Assembly (NCBI RefSeq): GCF_000346465.2
Contig: NC_034009.1
Span: 17,897,077-17,961,076, forward strand
From: Prunus persica
Taxonomy: Eukaryota; Streptophyta; Magnoliopsida; Rosales; Rosaceae
Length of the DNA stretch: 64,000 bases
Direction: 5' to 3'
A model generated the notes under the pieces. The model had not been told where the DNA came from and did no database searches. It saw nothing but the letters and a program-made list of their open reading frames with translations. Shown in pieces: positions 35,529 to 46,703 of the stretch (position 1 is the stretch's first letter; every line of letters starts with the position of its first letter). A program made the position numbers and the translations under genes.

Positions 35529-37581
35529 AAAAAAATTATGGTGGAGAAGGGCATGAGGAAGTCTGTACTGCTCAGATGAATGAAGGAGGGCAGAATGAAA
35601 TGTCACCCTTTAATGAACCTACTAGTCCGACTACAGCAACACCTAAAATGGACACTCAAGTTCCAGCTGATGGAGTAGAAGCCTTCCAAGGCATGCATAC
35701 AGAACGGGGTGAAATGGAAGCAGCAGTCTGTGGTGATGGAGTGGAAGGCTTTCCAGCCATGCATATAGAAAGGGCTGCAAGGGAAGCAGAAGTCCCTGCT
35801 GATGGAGTGGAACCCTTCCCAGCCATGGAAGTCATAGACGCTGAAATTGAAACTTCAGTTCGTGAGAGGCAAGTGGACCAACAACCTCACAAGGTTCCTA
35901 CCTCTGAAGATGTGAAGGTTCCTAGTCTTGAAGATGCCCTCCTTCCTACTCCGGAAGATGGGAATGGGTATAGAGTTATTTGTAAAACAATGTTACATTT
36001 GTTAGAGGATTGGAAGAAGACAGAAATTGAGGGGGTGGGATGCAAGGTCAGGCCTCCCATGAAAACTAGCATAAGTCCGGTTGGTGATGAAGTGGACAAC
36101 GAGGCTACTGCCACGGTTCGGAAACCAGATGCTGAAGGCAAAGGGTGCAGACTTAAGCGGGCTGCGACAACATTGTTGAGTCCATTCACCGATCGCTCCA
36201 GGAAAAAGAGGAAGGTTACTGATTTGCATGCACAGACACCCCAGCCCCGTTTTGATCCAACAAAACCCGTGGCCATGGACGATGTGAAGGCTATCATACA
36301 AGTTTGCAGGGCTTGGAAAACTGACATCAGGTTAGGATTTGTATCTTGGCAAAACCAATATACTTGTTTTTTGATGTATGCAAACAATTTATACGCAGCT
36401 ATACTATACATGTGTGTGTCATTGTCATATTATACAAGGTGTTCCACTTGTCTATTTTATTTCAATTTACCTTTGCAAGTGTTGTTTTTGTAGTGCGGAG
36501 TTGGAGCTTGTTTACACCATAATGAACCGAGCAGATCCAGCACCAAAGTGACTAGCACCAAGGCAGCCACGCCTGAGCTCGAGGGTAACAATTTGAACCC
36601 GGCTTTATTTCGATCAATCTCTTATTTGATGACATTGACTATGTGTCATTTGTTGTGATATTGACGCCGTTGTTGTGTTCTGAAATAGCAGCACCTTGAC
36701 ATGGCCATGTTTCTAATACGCAAAAGACAACTCTCTCATCCGCAACTATTTGGAAGGGAGTGGACAACCGCCGAGTTTTGTCTGCAGGTATTATTGTATC
36801 CATATTATGTCTATTTAGAAGGGAGTGGACAACCGCCGAGTTTTGTCTGCAGGTATTATTGTGCTTTGGTTCGGGTTTATGTAACGTGTCTTTCACACTT
36901 GGTTGCAGCAATTTTTACAGCCGTTTGCAATGCCAATTGGGAAACGAGTAAGGAGGAAACAATATGCTTCAAGGACCGTTGACCCTCCGCCTAACTACCT
37001 CAAAAATGTACACCACTTTGTCAATGGTTCATGGCAACATGGGTATGCGCAAGCATGGACGAAAGTGCGCCAGGTCTATCTCCCGTATAATGTTCGACAG
37101 TCCCATTGGGTGGCAGTAAAAGTCGACTTTGTGCGACATACTGTCACTGTCTATGACTCGTATTCTGATTTTACCTCCAACAGTATGCTTGTCCGATTCA
37201 TGGAGCCTATTACCCATACACTTGCAAAGGTGCTGCATGAAATAACATTTTATGAGAAATCGGAGGTTGAAGCGGTGAAGAGAAAGGGGACTGACATGTC
37301 AAACTTTCACCCATTCACAATTTGCAGAATTTCTGATGTTCCTCAACAAAGTGATGGGTAAGCTGCGTTCTTTTAAAGCACTTTAATCAGATGTTCTCAA
37401 TACGTGCACTTCTGACTTGTCTACTGCTCGGGTGGACAGTACTTCATGTGGCATTATGACAGTCAAATATATTGAGTACCTTAGTGCCGGCATTCCTTTA
37501 CATACCATTGACCCATCCAAGTTTGCCTACTACCGATTGAAGCTTGCAATCGAGGCTTTCAGGGGGGAGGCCTATGTATGA
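35529..37581 (+). pseudogene. Ulp1-type (C48) protease part of the KI-MULE gene, frame probably disrupted
   Basis: An open frame overlapping the previous exon runs to a donor at 36330/36331. It has repeated AxxxVPADGVExFPAM units and a basic, probable nuclear signal, SRKKRKV. A continuation at 36494 soon meets a TGA. The protease begins near 36693 (LDMAMFLIRKRQ), then exons 36909-37357 and 37440-37581 join in phase. They carry SHWVAV (His), VYDSYS (Asp), VPQQ (Gln) and TSCGIM (Cys), the complete C48 catalytic set, ending in TGA at 37579. I could not find an uninterrupted exon chain between 36330 and 36909, so I treat the gene as probably broken, although the catalytic exons are intact. Confidence 0.75.
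36746..36862 (+). repeat. Tandem duplication, 65-bp period, including a splice donor
   Basis: CTATTTGGAAGGGAGTGGAC at 36746 recurs at 36811 with one change and continues identically through TTTTGTCTGCAG|GTATTATTGT. The donor at the end of the LDMAMFL exon is therefore present twice. Confidence 0.9.
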
Positions 37582-39012
37582 GGTAAAAGTCCTAATCTGA
37601 CCTCATTGTTGCTTTATTGTTAACTACTGCCTTTGGAATTGCGTAGTTATTTACTTCATTGTAGTTACGTCGTACGTACTCACCTGTGATGTCAGTGTTC
37701 ATTTAAGAGGACTTACATTATGTTGGGAACTTGTCCAACTGTGATTAATAAAAATGGCTACTGTTGTGCATCAAAGTTTAGGGTATTGGGGATTTGAACA
37801 CTATAGATGGTAATGTAAATGTTTCGCAACTGGCATCTGATTTACGTATGTCATATGTTCTAAACTCCGACTGTGTCTAATCAAAAACTTGTTTCATGTT
37901 CTTTATGAAAGGTTAAAATAATTACTTCTTCAAATTCAACATGTCTTATGACGTGTCATTTTCCCTTTATATGAATGCTGAAGTGGCACATATGTCCTTC
38001 TTTTGCAGGTGGTCCTTCCAGCTTCATACCCATATTCACATCTCAGATTCTGTACACGTATGTGAAAGAAGTTGCAGGCTGTTTTGTCGTATTGTAAATC
38101 TTGAAACGGAATATGAGTTTTTGCGTAACATGGCACCATTTTTGACATTTTGCTCACCACGCGATAAAGTGTGGTGATTTTGTAGTAGGTTGCAGGGTGT
38201 TCATTTCTATAACGGAATTCAACTGTACTTGTCTTCCATAGTAGAAGGGTTGTACTCACTTTCCTTTGTTAGAACTAATTCTTGACATTATGTGCTTAAC
38301 ACAGATTGTAAATCCATCATTTGGCACAAGTTGCAGCGAAATGCAATTTTTTGGGGCCACCCACATTGTAGCCTTTTTCCATTATTTTATCGCCACTATA
38401 GCGAAATATTCGACTCTCATTTGGCAATATTTGTGGTTGAGATATTTTCGTGACAGTTGAAAGTATAGATTGGGTGGCTATGTCATGGGACTTGCTTCGT
38501 GAGACGACAGTGCATTGTCGACTGTTTAGTTTAGTTTAGTTAGGTTGAATACTTAGTTTTGTATATGCATTTTTTAAATCCGATCCAGACGGAAATGTCG
38601 GGGTTGGTTAGCACAAACAATATCATTAACGCTCGGCTAGGCCAATTACAAGCTCAAATATTCTATTGTTTGACGTCATTGAGTTGTAGTTTTGGGAGGT
38701 CCCTCACCGTCAAATATTTAGTTCTTTCTCATGTTTTATGTGGAAGAATTGGTCTGACGATTGAGGCTGCATAAGAGTTGATACCAAAATACCAGAGCCT
38801 GGGGTTATTGGCTATGCCTTTTGTGTTAGCCTTTGAAAACCAAGATGAAATAGAAAACGACCATGTCTGCCATCACTGATTTATAATAAATCAAACCTGT
38901 TCCATTACATCCATAACCTAACCAACTTTAACCTGCCAACTGTATATGAACCATTACATTTGGAAAACAACAAATAAATGACCATTCCAACCATGAAAAC
39001 AGAGACCCAAAA
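37582..39012. other. MULE internal non-coding region
   Basis: 3'-flanking DNA of the Ulp1 gene. Short ORFs of 60-110 codons on both strands lack domains or supporting context. Confidence 0.5.
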
Positions 39013-39462
39013 TCATGGGTTTTTCATCTTCCCTTTTCCAGCGTTTTGTTCTTCTTCCAAGCGGTTTATTTTCCTAAGCAAGCCTGGAATTATGTGCTTC
39101 GGTCTGTCACACATCTCTGGGTCAGCCCATTCCCAAAATGTACATCCATTCCTCTGCATAAACGGAATCAATGTTTTCAAACAAAGACGGCCAACATCAG
39201 ATTTGGAATACAGACAATTCCCAAATGTCAGCTCAAACTTACACAGAAATAAACTTACCCTTGCACATACTTGAAACCTCCTTCCATGATGAGAAACCGT
39301 CCACGATGTATGCGTTTTGACAACGTTTCCACAGTAGCACAGCCGTGAACACACTGAACTTGCGGCTTCCATTTCCCAGCGAGATCTTGAAGTCGCCTCT
39401 TGACCGGGCAACCGAGATGTCACTGACTCACCCTCACCGGTACGGAGGCTCCTCCTACTCAT
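39013..39462 (-). CDS. Small GRF-type zinc-finger protein (114 aa, two exons)
   Basis: The ATG is at 39462. Exon 1 (39462-39259) ends at AGG|GTAAGT, exon 2 (39153-39013) follows a TGCAG acceptor, and phase is kept. The protein has CYCG...TSWTVSHHGRRFQVC in exon 1 and NGCTFWEWADPEMC in exon 2. Together these make the GRF zinc finger (CxCG, GRRFxxC, GCxFWxWxD). A short coiled coil ends it (LRKINRLEEEQN). GRF fingers bind single-stranded nucleic acid in proteins such as NEIL3 and TOP3A. Small GRF proteins are frequent inside plant transposons, where their role is not established. It is convergent with the Ulp1 gene. Confidence 0.8.
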   Translation of the reverse strand: MSRRSLRTGEGESVTSRLPGQEATSRSRWEMEAASSVCSRLCYCGNVVKTHTSWTVSHHGRRFQVCARVSLFLCKFELTFGNCLYSKSDVGRLCLKTLIPFMQRNGCTFWEWADPEMCDRPKHIIPGLLRKINRLEEEQNAGKGKMKNP

Positions 39463-40448
39463 CTTTTTGTTTTGGAGGGTATGAAATGTTGTTCACGTTG
39501 TGCGATATTTAGGGTGCTGAAGAGGGTCATCGTGTATTCAAAGGGTTACACTTGCATGTGCACAATGTTTCAGGAACATGGTGTGAGTGCACAAACATGA
39601 AACCTGGAGTTAATGGGGTGTTTTAAAAAAAAAATTTCAATATTTACCATTGCCAACAGTAAGTATAGATTGGAATGTTATTCATAGCCTTTTATGACAG
39701 ATACGGCATGGTATACACTTGCAAATACAGTAGATGCCATTCTTCGTTGTCTGTATATTGGTTTATTAATGACGTATTGGTAGTATAGTGGCACTATATT
39801 GGTATCCTATTGTAACTTTATTGACTTGCTATTGCTTTGTATTGGTTTTACAATGCCCGATGTTGGACTTATATTGGCATTCGAATGTAACCTCTGCATT
39901 ATTTGCAATTGGTACAGCTATTAAAACTTTTTTTTATACTGTCTTACGTATTGGTTTTGCAATGTCATTTAACAAGTCTACAAATCTGAACTATGTGGAA
40001 GGTAATTACGTTATATCGAATATGAAATGAATGCAGCCAAACTACATCAACTACAGTTTTCAAAGTTCCTGCATACAACACAAAAGAAAGGCACTTGAAA
40101 CATACATATAATACAAAGGCCACCTCAACCTGGCAGCATACAAAATAAAATAACAAGCCAGGTGAAACTTACAGAAGACAAAATTTACAAAAAGGTCACC
40201 TCAAACTTACATAATACAATCTTAACAAAGACAGCACCTGCAGCTTACATTATACATATGTACTAAAGAGGCCCCCTCAAACTTACAGAAAACAAACGAA
40301 ATAAATAAAAAGGGCACCTCATACGTATATATTACAAAAAAAGGGCACGTCAAAAATTCCACTGTACTGGGTTTGTCTCCAATAGTAGCCATGGTAATAT
40401 TACAAGGCAAACCTTCTGGCTGTGGCCGAATTTCGAGTTGCATACCCG
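39463..40448. other. MULE internal non-coding region
   Basis: No gene is seen. There is a TTATTGG/TATTGGTAT-rich stretch at 39770-39960, and a loose repeated AAAGGGCACCTCA-type unit spaced 50-60 bp at 40090-40360 (ACAAAGGCCACCTC, AAAAAGGTCACCTC, AAAAAGGGCACCTCA). Confidence 0.45.
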
Positions 40449-40952
40449 TCAAATGCGGCGACCGCGACCCATTAAGTTCATGACCCCTCCCACAGTGATG
40501 TCCCACTTTCCTTCTGCATCCACAATTTGTGCAAACTTCCTAAATAGTTCGAAGCCGGATTCCAGTTGTTGTTGCTTCAGCTGAGCCATTTCGTCTGATT
40601 CTTTGAATACAATAACTGCACTGGCAGGGGCATTTTCAATTCTAGTTCTGACAGCCTTCATATGTAGGAGATGCATCCGGGCTTGATAACGCGCCCGAAT
40701 TGTGCGCTTTTTTATGACACCCCACTTAGCTTGGCCCTCTTTAATTTTGATAACTATGTCTGCATGGAGATTTTTCCAGAACATGGTATTGGCTCGACAT
40801 TGCTGCAGTCCATGGACCCAGTCTTCAGTGTCTTCTGTTGCTGCTTTGGCAGGTGTTTCGGTTTCCCCTCCTTCAGTAATGGCAAGGGTTGGGTTTGGTG
40901 TGGGGTTGGGGTCCATGGGTGTTGGGTATTTACTGTGGGTTGGTGTGGCCAT
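40449..40952 (-). CDS. Unknown MULE accessory protein, paralogue 1 (about 167 aa, maybe longer)
   Basis: The first visible ATG is at 40952 (MATPTHS); the frame stays open upstream into the N gap, so the true start may be missing. The N-terminus is proline/threonine-rich. The core has LQQCRANTMFWKNLHADI, a basic helical stretch (KKRTIRARYQARM), and a C-terminal FKESDEM...SGFELFRKFAQIVD...WDITVGGVMNLMGRG. The C-terminal part and the LQxxCxAxxxWxxxxxDI motif are shared with the divergent ORF at 42123-42722, so the two are paralogues and both are under coding constraint. I recognise no family. Other KI-MULEs may carry it. Confidence 0.65.
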   Translation of the reverse strand: MATPTHSKYPTPMDPNPTPNPTLAITEGGETETPAKAATEDTEDWVHGLQQCRANTMFWKNLHADIVIKIKEGQAKWGVIKKRTIRARYQARMHLLHMKAVRTRIENAPASAVIVFKESDEMAQLKQQQLESGFELFRKFAQIVDAEGKWDITVGGVMNLMGRGRRI

Positions 40953-40976
40953 TAATTTCCCAAACTGCCATTCATT

Positions 40977-41248
40977 NNNNNNNNNNNNNNNNNNNNNNNN
41001 NNNNNNNNNNNNNNNNNNNNNNNNNNNNNNNNNNNNNNNNNNNNNNNNNNNNNNNNNNNNNNNNNNNNNNNNNNNNNNNNNNNNNNNNNNNNNNNNNNNN
41101 NNNNNNNNNNNNNNNNNNNNNNNNNNNNNNNNNNNNNNNNNNNNNNNNNNNNNNNNNNNNNNNNNNNNNNNNNNNNNNNNNNNNNNNNNNNNNNNNNNNN
41201 NNNNNNNNNNNNNNNNNNNNNNNNNNNNNNNNNNNNNNNNNNNNNNNN
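40977..41248. other. Assembly gap (272 N)
   Basis: A run of N inside the MULE, between the two divergent unknown ORFs. It may hide the start of the minus-strand one. Confidence 0.99.
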
Positions 41249-42122
41249 TTGTATGGGACCCTGTGAATTGCAATTTATTCCTTTTGTCCTTTTTCCCCAA
41301 TTTCCCTCATGTACCAAACTACAAATTGTCCCAAATGTATGAGTACGGTAATTTGACAATGTATGGGCAAATTACAAAAATGGACCATGAAAGTATTTGT
41401 GTTTCCAATTTCCTTTTTGCTGTCTTCCAAATTCCTTGATATGAGTTCCATTTTTGTATATAACGGTGAATTCCTAACTCTGATTTTTTACCATTTGCAA
41501 ATCTTTGTAGGTGTATTCATCCCACATGACGTTTTATTCGCCTTGAAATTTTGGTCGGGACTGTATATGACTGTTTTGGTGGTATTATTTTTTTTTTAGA
41601 TGGACTTGCCTATTGTCGTCATTTGTAGGGAATACTTTGTAATTTATGAACAAGTGTGTACAGTTGGTAAAATGAGAATTAGGGAACTTGCTACTAAGCT
41701 ATTATTCATATGGCAGCACCTTCAATATTAATATAGTATAGAATTGTGATGAAGATTTTGTGTAATTTGTGTAGTCACTGTTGTTCAGGTGTGTATATTG
41801 CTACGGCCGATTATTCCAACGTTGACATACATTTATTCGTATTTGGTCAGGCTGTAATGGGCATATTACAATGCTGTCACTGACAGAGAGGAGTAATGAG
41901 TGAAGACTGATTTTGTAATGTAGTCATTGAAAGCAATATAAAACACACAACTTCCTCTATATAAGAGGGTCTAACCTACTCATTCAATTCCATATATATC
42001 AGAGACGAAAGCTGTACTAAAGCTCACCCTATTGTTGGTAACGAAAAGAAAGCTCCAGATTCAACCTAACGTTAACTGTTTTTCAGGGTGCATGTGTGCA
42101 TTATCCCCATTTGAAGTTGAAG
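41249..42122 (+). promoter_or_regulatory. Upstream region of the plus-strand unknown ORF
   Basis: TATATAAG at 41958-41965 is a good TATA box, 165 bp before the ATG. The leader has a possible acceptor TTTTTCAG near 42086 and a short upstream ORF from ATG 42092 that overlaps the main start. The rest of the stretch has no gene. Confidence 0.5.
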
Positions 42123-42722
42123 ATGTCAGACATAATCCCTCCAAACGAGGTTGTTAGTTACCCAGGAGACCAACCATGGCATGTCCCTTTCCCATCTCCA
42201 CCTGGGACTCCAAATAACGATCCGACGTCATCCGGAAGTGAGGCTGACAACAATGATCAGCTAAAGAAAATAGCTGAAGTGAAGCATCACCTCCAATATT
42301 TGTGTACGGCAACGGATTGGTGGGAAACCAAATGCGATATTCATGGCCAGGTGATGGGCAACTTGACGAACAAGCTGAACAAAGCATTTGCTAGAGAAGT
42401 TAAGCAAACAATGAAAGCACAAAGTCGAAGCGCGAAGTTAGCCTCGTTGACGTTACAATTGGAAGAAACAAAGAAAGATGATGTCCACAAATTCACTGAA
42501 TCTGAAGAATTTAACCATAAACTGGTTGAATGTTTTAACAATGGGTTCGAGATGTTCCGGAATTATGCTTCCATCGTGTCACCAGACTACAATTGGAGCG
42601 AAATAGATGTTGGTGGTGTCTGGCAGGTGCTGAATATGGGTGGCCAGGGAATGGCTGATCATAGCCTTGTGCATGCAGCGGGGAAGAAGACAAAAGAATT
42701 GGATCTATTCATGGACCTATAA
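42123..42722 (+). CDS. Unknown MULE accessory protein, paralogue 2 (199 aa)
   Basis: The ATG at 42123 (MSDIIPPNE) is the first in frame after a TATA box at 41958. The N-terminus is proline/serine-rich (VPFPSPPGTPNND). The centre has LQYLCTATDWWETKCDI and a long charged helix (AREVKQTMKAQSRSAKLASL). The C-terminal core FTESEEF...NGFEMFRNYASIVS...IDVGGVWQVLNMGGQG aligns with paralogue 1 (GFELFRKFAQIV, VGGVMNLMGRG). No signal peptide or membrane segment is seen. Function is unknown to me. The paired, divergent arrangement next to a GRF gene and a Ulp1 gene suggests accessory functions in transposition or SUMO-linked control, which is speculation. Confidence 0.68.
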   Translation: MSDIIPPNEVVSYPGDQPWHVPFPSPPGTPNNDPTSSGSEADNNDQLKKIAEVKHHLQYLCTATDWWETKCDIHGQVMGNLTNKLNKAFAREVKQTMKAQSRSAKLASLTLQLEETKKDDVHKFTESEEFNHKLVECFNNGFEMFRNYASIVSPDYNWSEIDVGGVWQVLNMGGQGMADHSLVHAAGKKTKELDLFMDL

Positions 42723-44417
42723 ACATGGTGATTTTGTGGAAGGGTTTCTGTAGTTGGGTTAGGGTAAGTACGGGTGGAATCATTTTGTATGTATTTGGTG
42801 ACTTTTGTATGAATGTGGTGCCTTGTTTACGCCTTCCTCTTATTCTCACCGTTGAGTGGGAAATTACTTAGTTTGTATAAATTTGAAGTGCTGTAACGTG
42901 GAGGTGTGCTTATTAAACGTTTATTGGCCTCATATTAGAAGCATTAAGCATGTATATTGTGTTTGTATTGTATATTTATTGACTCATATTGCAATCGTGT
43001 TGTGCTTATAGTATGGTTTTATTGCTGCTTTATGGATATACACCTCATATTATAGCCTCTACATCTGAGTACTGATAAACAGTGACTCTAGCAACGGTCG
43101 TATATATGAAGGGTTTCGGACAGATCGATGGTTCTGACGCGCGAAATATCCATGGAAATATGGGACATATATCGATTCCAATAACAATTGGATACAAACC
43201 ACGGACACTGTAAATACATGAAATTTTTTACTAACAAGACAAATAAAGTTATGAAAGCAATAATTAAATAGGAACAAAAAAAAGGATTATCGACATTTAA
43301 GTAATGAAGTAACAATTTGAAGGGATAGATGGTAATATTCAGTACTTATTAAGTTCAGTAGTTATTCATTTCAGTACTTATAATGAACATTGGAAGTAAA
43401 TAAGCAATAACATGAAATGGATGAAATAGGAAAGAAATGAATGACATTAAGTAATGAATTTTGTGAGCAACAATATAGAACACTAATAAATGACTTTGTT
43501 ATTTTGCAAAACAGGTTGGATTGGAAGACTTATAAATACCAGAGTCCATAGGCACTAATCACACACCGATGGGGTGTGCGTGTGGGGACGTAGCTCAGAA
43601 CCTAGAAGAGGGGAAGGGTTTCTACCTCTGTGTGTGTGACTTGAATTGAATAATTAACTATTTGAAAAGTCCATATCACGATAGTAGCGATGTGTTCACC
43701 ATGTGTAGCTGCATGGATAGTTTCCCAAAAACTATATATAGTTTGGTCTATGGCAATCAGAACAATGAGAAATCATTAAGTACAACGACGCTCCCAGTAA
43801 TTGCATAACATTTGCATTTGAAGGAGTTTTATGTACGAGATGCAATTTTAGTTAGCCTTCTAGGCCCTTTCATTTTGGACACAAACCGTTTTCATTACAC
43901 TACCAATAGGCGTGCAACAAAGTTACAATACAATACCAATACGGTGGCAACAAAGTTACAATACAATACCAATACGGTGGCAACAAAGTTACAACAGCAT
44001 GACAATAGTGTGAATATAAAGACAGGAATACATAACGTTGTCTAGGAAAGGAAACCAAGTGATGCCAACGTGACTACAATCACATTTCACAACACCAAAT
44101 CGAATACAATTTAAATGAAAATAAAAGGTACATCAGAAACGAATAGAAATGCTAATCTGTAAGACACATTGGCCAGTGGAACACTGTTAAATAACAACTG
44201 GTTTCCTTTTCACAGGTGGAACTGTATGTTCACCAATTTGTACTAATAATAGGCTCTCATTGCAAGGAACTTGTTACCTTGTTCCATATGCTTCACATGA
44301 CCATTTAGTTGACAGACTTCCATCCCTGCAGCATCACCGAACCTATTCATGAACTTCACAGTTGATGACAACTGAGGTACAAACTGAACAACTGTAAAAT
44401 CTACGCAAATTGACACT
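42723..44417. other. MULE internal non-coding region
   Basis: No supported gene. It contains the 33-bp tandem repeat at 43922. Near 44230-44400 the minus strand shows a short conserved-looking stretch, but I see no open frame. Confidence 0.45.
43891..44010 (+). repeat. 33-bp tandem repeat, about 2 full and 2 diverged units
   Basis: The unit starts GTTACAATACAATACCAATA and ends GGTGGCAACAAA. Units at 43922 and 43955 are identical; the flanking units at 43891 and 43988 are diverged. The period is a multiple of three, but no protein context supports coding. Confidence 0.9.
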
Positions 44418-46703
44418 TCAGTTCTTGAGAGGGACAGATTGTTTGCATGTATTTCGGTAGTGGCCCTTCACACCACACCTTGAGCATTTTTTTTGCCGGG
44501 AGTCCTCTCCTTTGGAAGGTATTCTTTGCATTTTGCGACGGCCCGGCATAACCTTACAAACAGGAGGAAGGATTTTGACATTGTTCAAATGTTCGGGAAT
44601 AACCCATGTGCCTTTAGGTGGTACAGGATAAATAGATTCAGCATATGCAGCTGCCCATGTAGCTCGTGTATAATAAGAAGAGGCAAAGGAGTAGGGGTTC
44701 ATTTTCAAGTGCCAACATACCGCAATAGCATGCTTGAACGGGAGTTGCTCCAAGTCAAACTTCCTGCACGTATAACTACGGTTTGCCAAGTGCACCAGAC
44801 CGTTCAAATCACCATCCAGAACATTATACTCGACACCATTGATTTTGACCGCATTCATCCTTGACGCAGCGTCTAACCTCTTCCTTAACTTCTGTTCACC
44901 CAAATCAGGGCACAATGTAGAATGACATTTCATTGCTAAATCTCGACGTTGACTAAACCAAGTGAGAAGTAGATTTGTGATTTCATCGATCAAGTGTAGC
45001 ACCGGAAGCATCCTTGCAAAACGAAGAACTGAATTAATGGACTCCACAATATTCGTTGTCATCACATTATATCGTCGTCCATCACAGTGGGCCCGAGACC
45101 ACTTCTGGACGCCTGCACGCAGTGGATAAGTTCGCACTCGCTCATTGTTTATCATTGAGAAGTGACGATTGAACTCCGCTAGACGATAAGACTTCGCTGC
45201 CCTTACAAAATACCCCAATATCGGATCCCGTTGCTTCAAGTGAAATGAGGCTTTCATATTGCCCTTCAAGTGATAAAAGCAAATACCATGGCTTGCCCCA
45301 GGAAAAACTCTACGCAACCCATGTTGTATGCTAACATTGCGATCAGATATAACAACAAGATTCGAGCAATCACCAATTGCACAATGTAATTTTCTCAAAA
45401 ACCACTCCCATGCTGCATCCGTCTCCAAATCTCCAATCCCAAAGGCAACAGGATATATGTTGCGATTTCCGTCAAATGCGGTCGCAACAAACAAAACACC
45501 TTTATACTTGCACTTCAAATGGGTAGCATCAACAGCAATCATGGGCCGCATTGACGACTTAAATCCTCGTATGCATGCACCAATTGACATAAAAAATATA
45601 AGAAGTGGTCGGCTGCATCAGTCTGAATGTATATCAGCTACAGTATAAATGTTGCACGAATCCTGAAATCTCCATTTAACACAGTCAGACACCAATTCGG
45701 CCGTAGCTTGAGGATGGTGACTACTTACAAACCTCAGATCACATTCATGAAGTGGATCGTATTTAACAACCTTAAACTCATGTAATCCAACTTTATATGC
45801 CCGAACTTTCCAAGGGCAAGGCACCTGCCAACAGCGAACACACAACCGACGCTTCCCAGATTGGACTGTTCTAAACCAAAAGTGGCCTCTAATTGCTACT
45901 AAACTGATGGTTTTTAAAAGGGAAATCTTATTTGGATAAACTCGGCCAACCTTCAAATTTGCTTCCCAATTTATGCACGAAAGGCCTCCACCATAACCAA
46001 TATATTCCACACTCTCACCATGCTTCGAATCAACCCGAATTGTATGCATTTCACTCGAACTTGATTGCCGGGGAGGTTCAGATTGCACCTGTCTACACTG
46101 CACAGTGGAGGGTTCCGCATTGCTGTCCTCATAAGGATGCACAATTGGTGCAGAGTACGGTTCCTCTTCATTGCTAGGTTGATACAAATCAGCAACTATG
46201 TTTTCACCGCTTTCAAAATGAACTTCTTGAACCCAATCACTCCAATTAAAACCATTCCCACCATTTTCAGTTTCATTGTCCGAAATTACCACATTTCTTC
46301 GTTCCACAACAAAGGTAGCAGGAGCATTGCTACTCTCAACACTTACAATGCCATTGCACCCTTCAATACCATGACCTTCGATATTTTTCAAGCTTGCTAC
46401 TAAAGGGGTTACTTTAGAGGCCATAACATCTGTGTTGTACTTGAGAAAACATTGAACATCATCATTGTCTTCAACCCTTATGTGCTTACTGACAGATGCG
46501 GATACAGGAACTGAATACTTCAATGTGACACTATATTTCGTGGGCTCTGCATCCATGATCTTATAAATGCGTTGAACAAGGTCGGAAAACGTTACGTTCC
46601 GTGACACTATTATGCCTTTAGCCTCCCCACCTTCATAACTCTCAATGTTATCCTTCTTAACCCAACTTCCATTGTAGCATACCAAAATTTCAACTGTATC
46701 CAT
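44418..46703 (-). pseudogene. MudrA-type MULE transposase, with in-frame stop and missing segment
   Basis: The likely start is ATG 46703 (MDTVEILVCYNGSW). Residues 1-110 match the N-terminal PB1-like region of plant MudrA. The Mutator DNA-binding region follows (LVAIRGHFWFRTVQSGKRRLCVRCW, CPWKVRA, HECDLRFVSSHHPQATAELV). A TGA at 45618 interrupts the frame at IHSD. The same frame resumes with FFMSIGACIRGF and the MULE DDE domain (VDATHLKCKYKG; DRNVSIQHG; FYHLKGN; TNIVESIN). About 60 residues normally found between these parts are absent, so an internal deletion is likely. The C-terminus has a degenerate SWIM finger (YTCRKFDLEQLPFKHAIAVCWH) and a CCHC knuckle (CSRCGVKGHYRNTC). It is probably inactive. 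Confidence 0.88.

Noticed and set aside
40702..41439. Long ORFs crossing the N gaps (40.7-41.4 kb and 46.9-47.3 kb)
   Set aside because: Their length comes from unknown bases; only the minus frame ending at 40449 has independent support.
43891..44010. Short regular repeats that could look like a CRISPR array
   Set aside because: Units are directly adjacent with no spacers, in a plant transposon.
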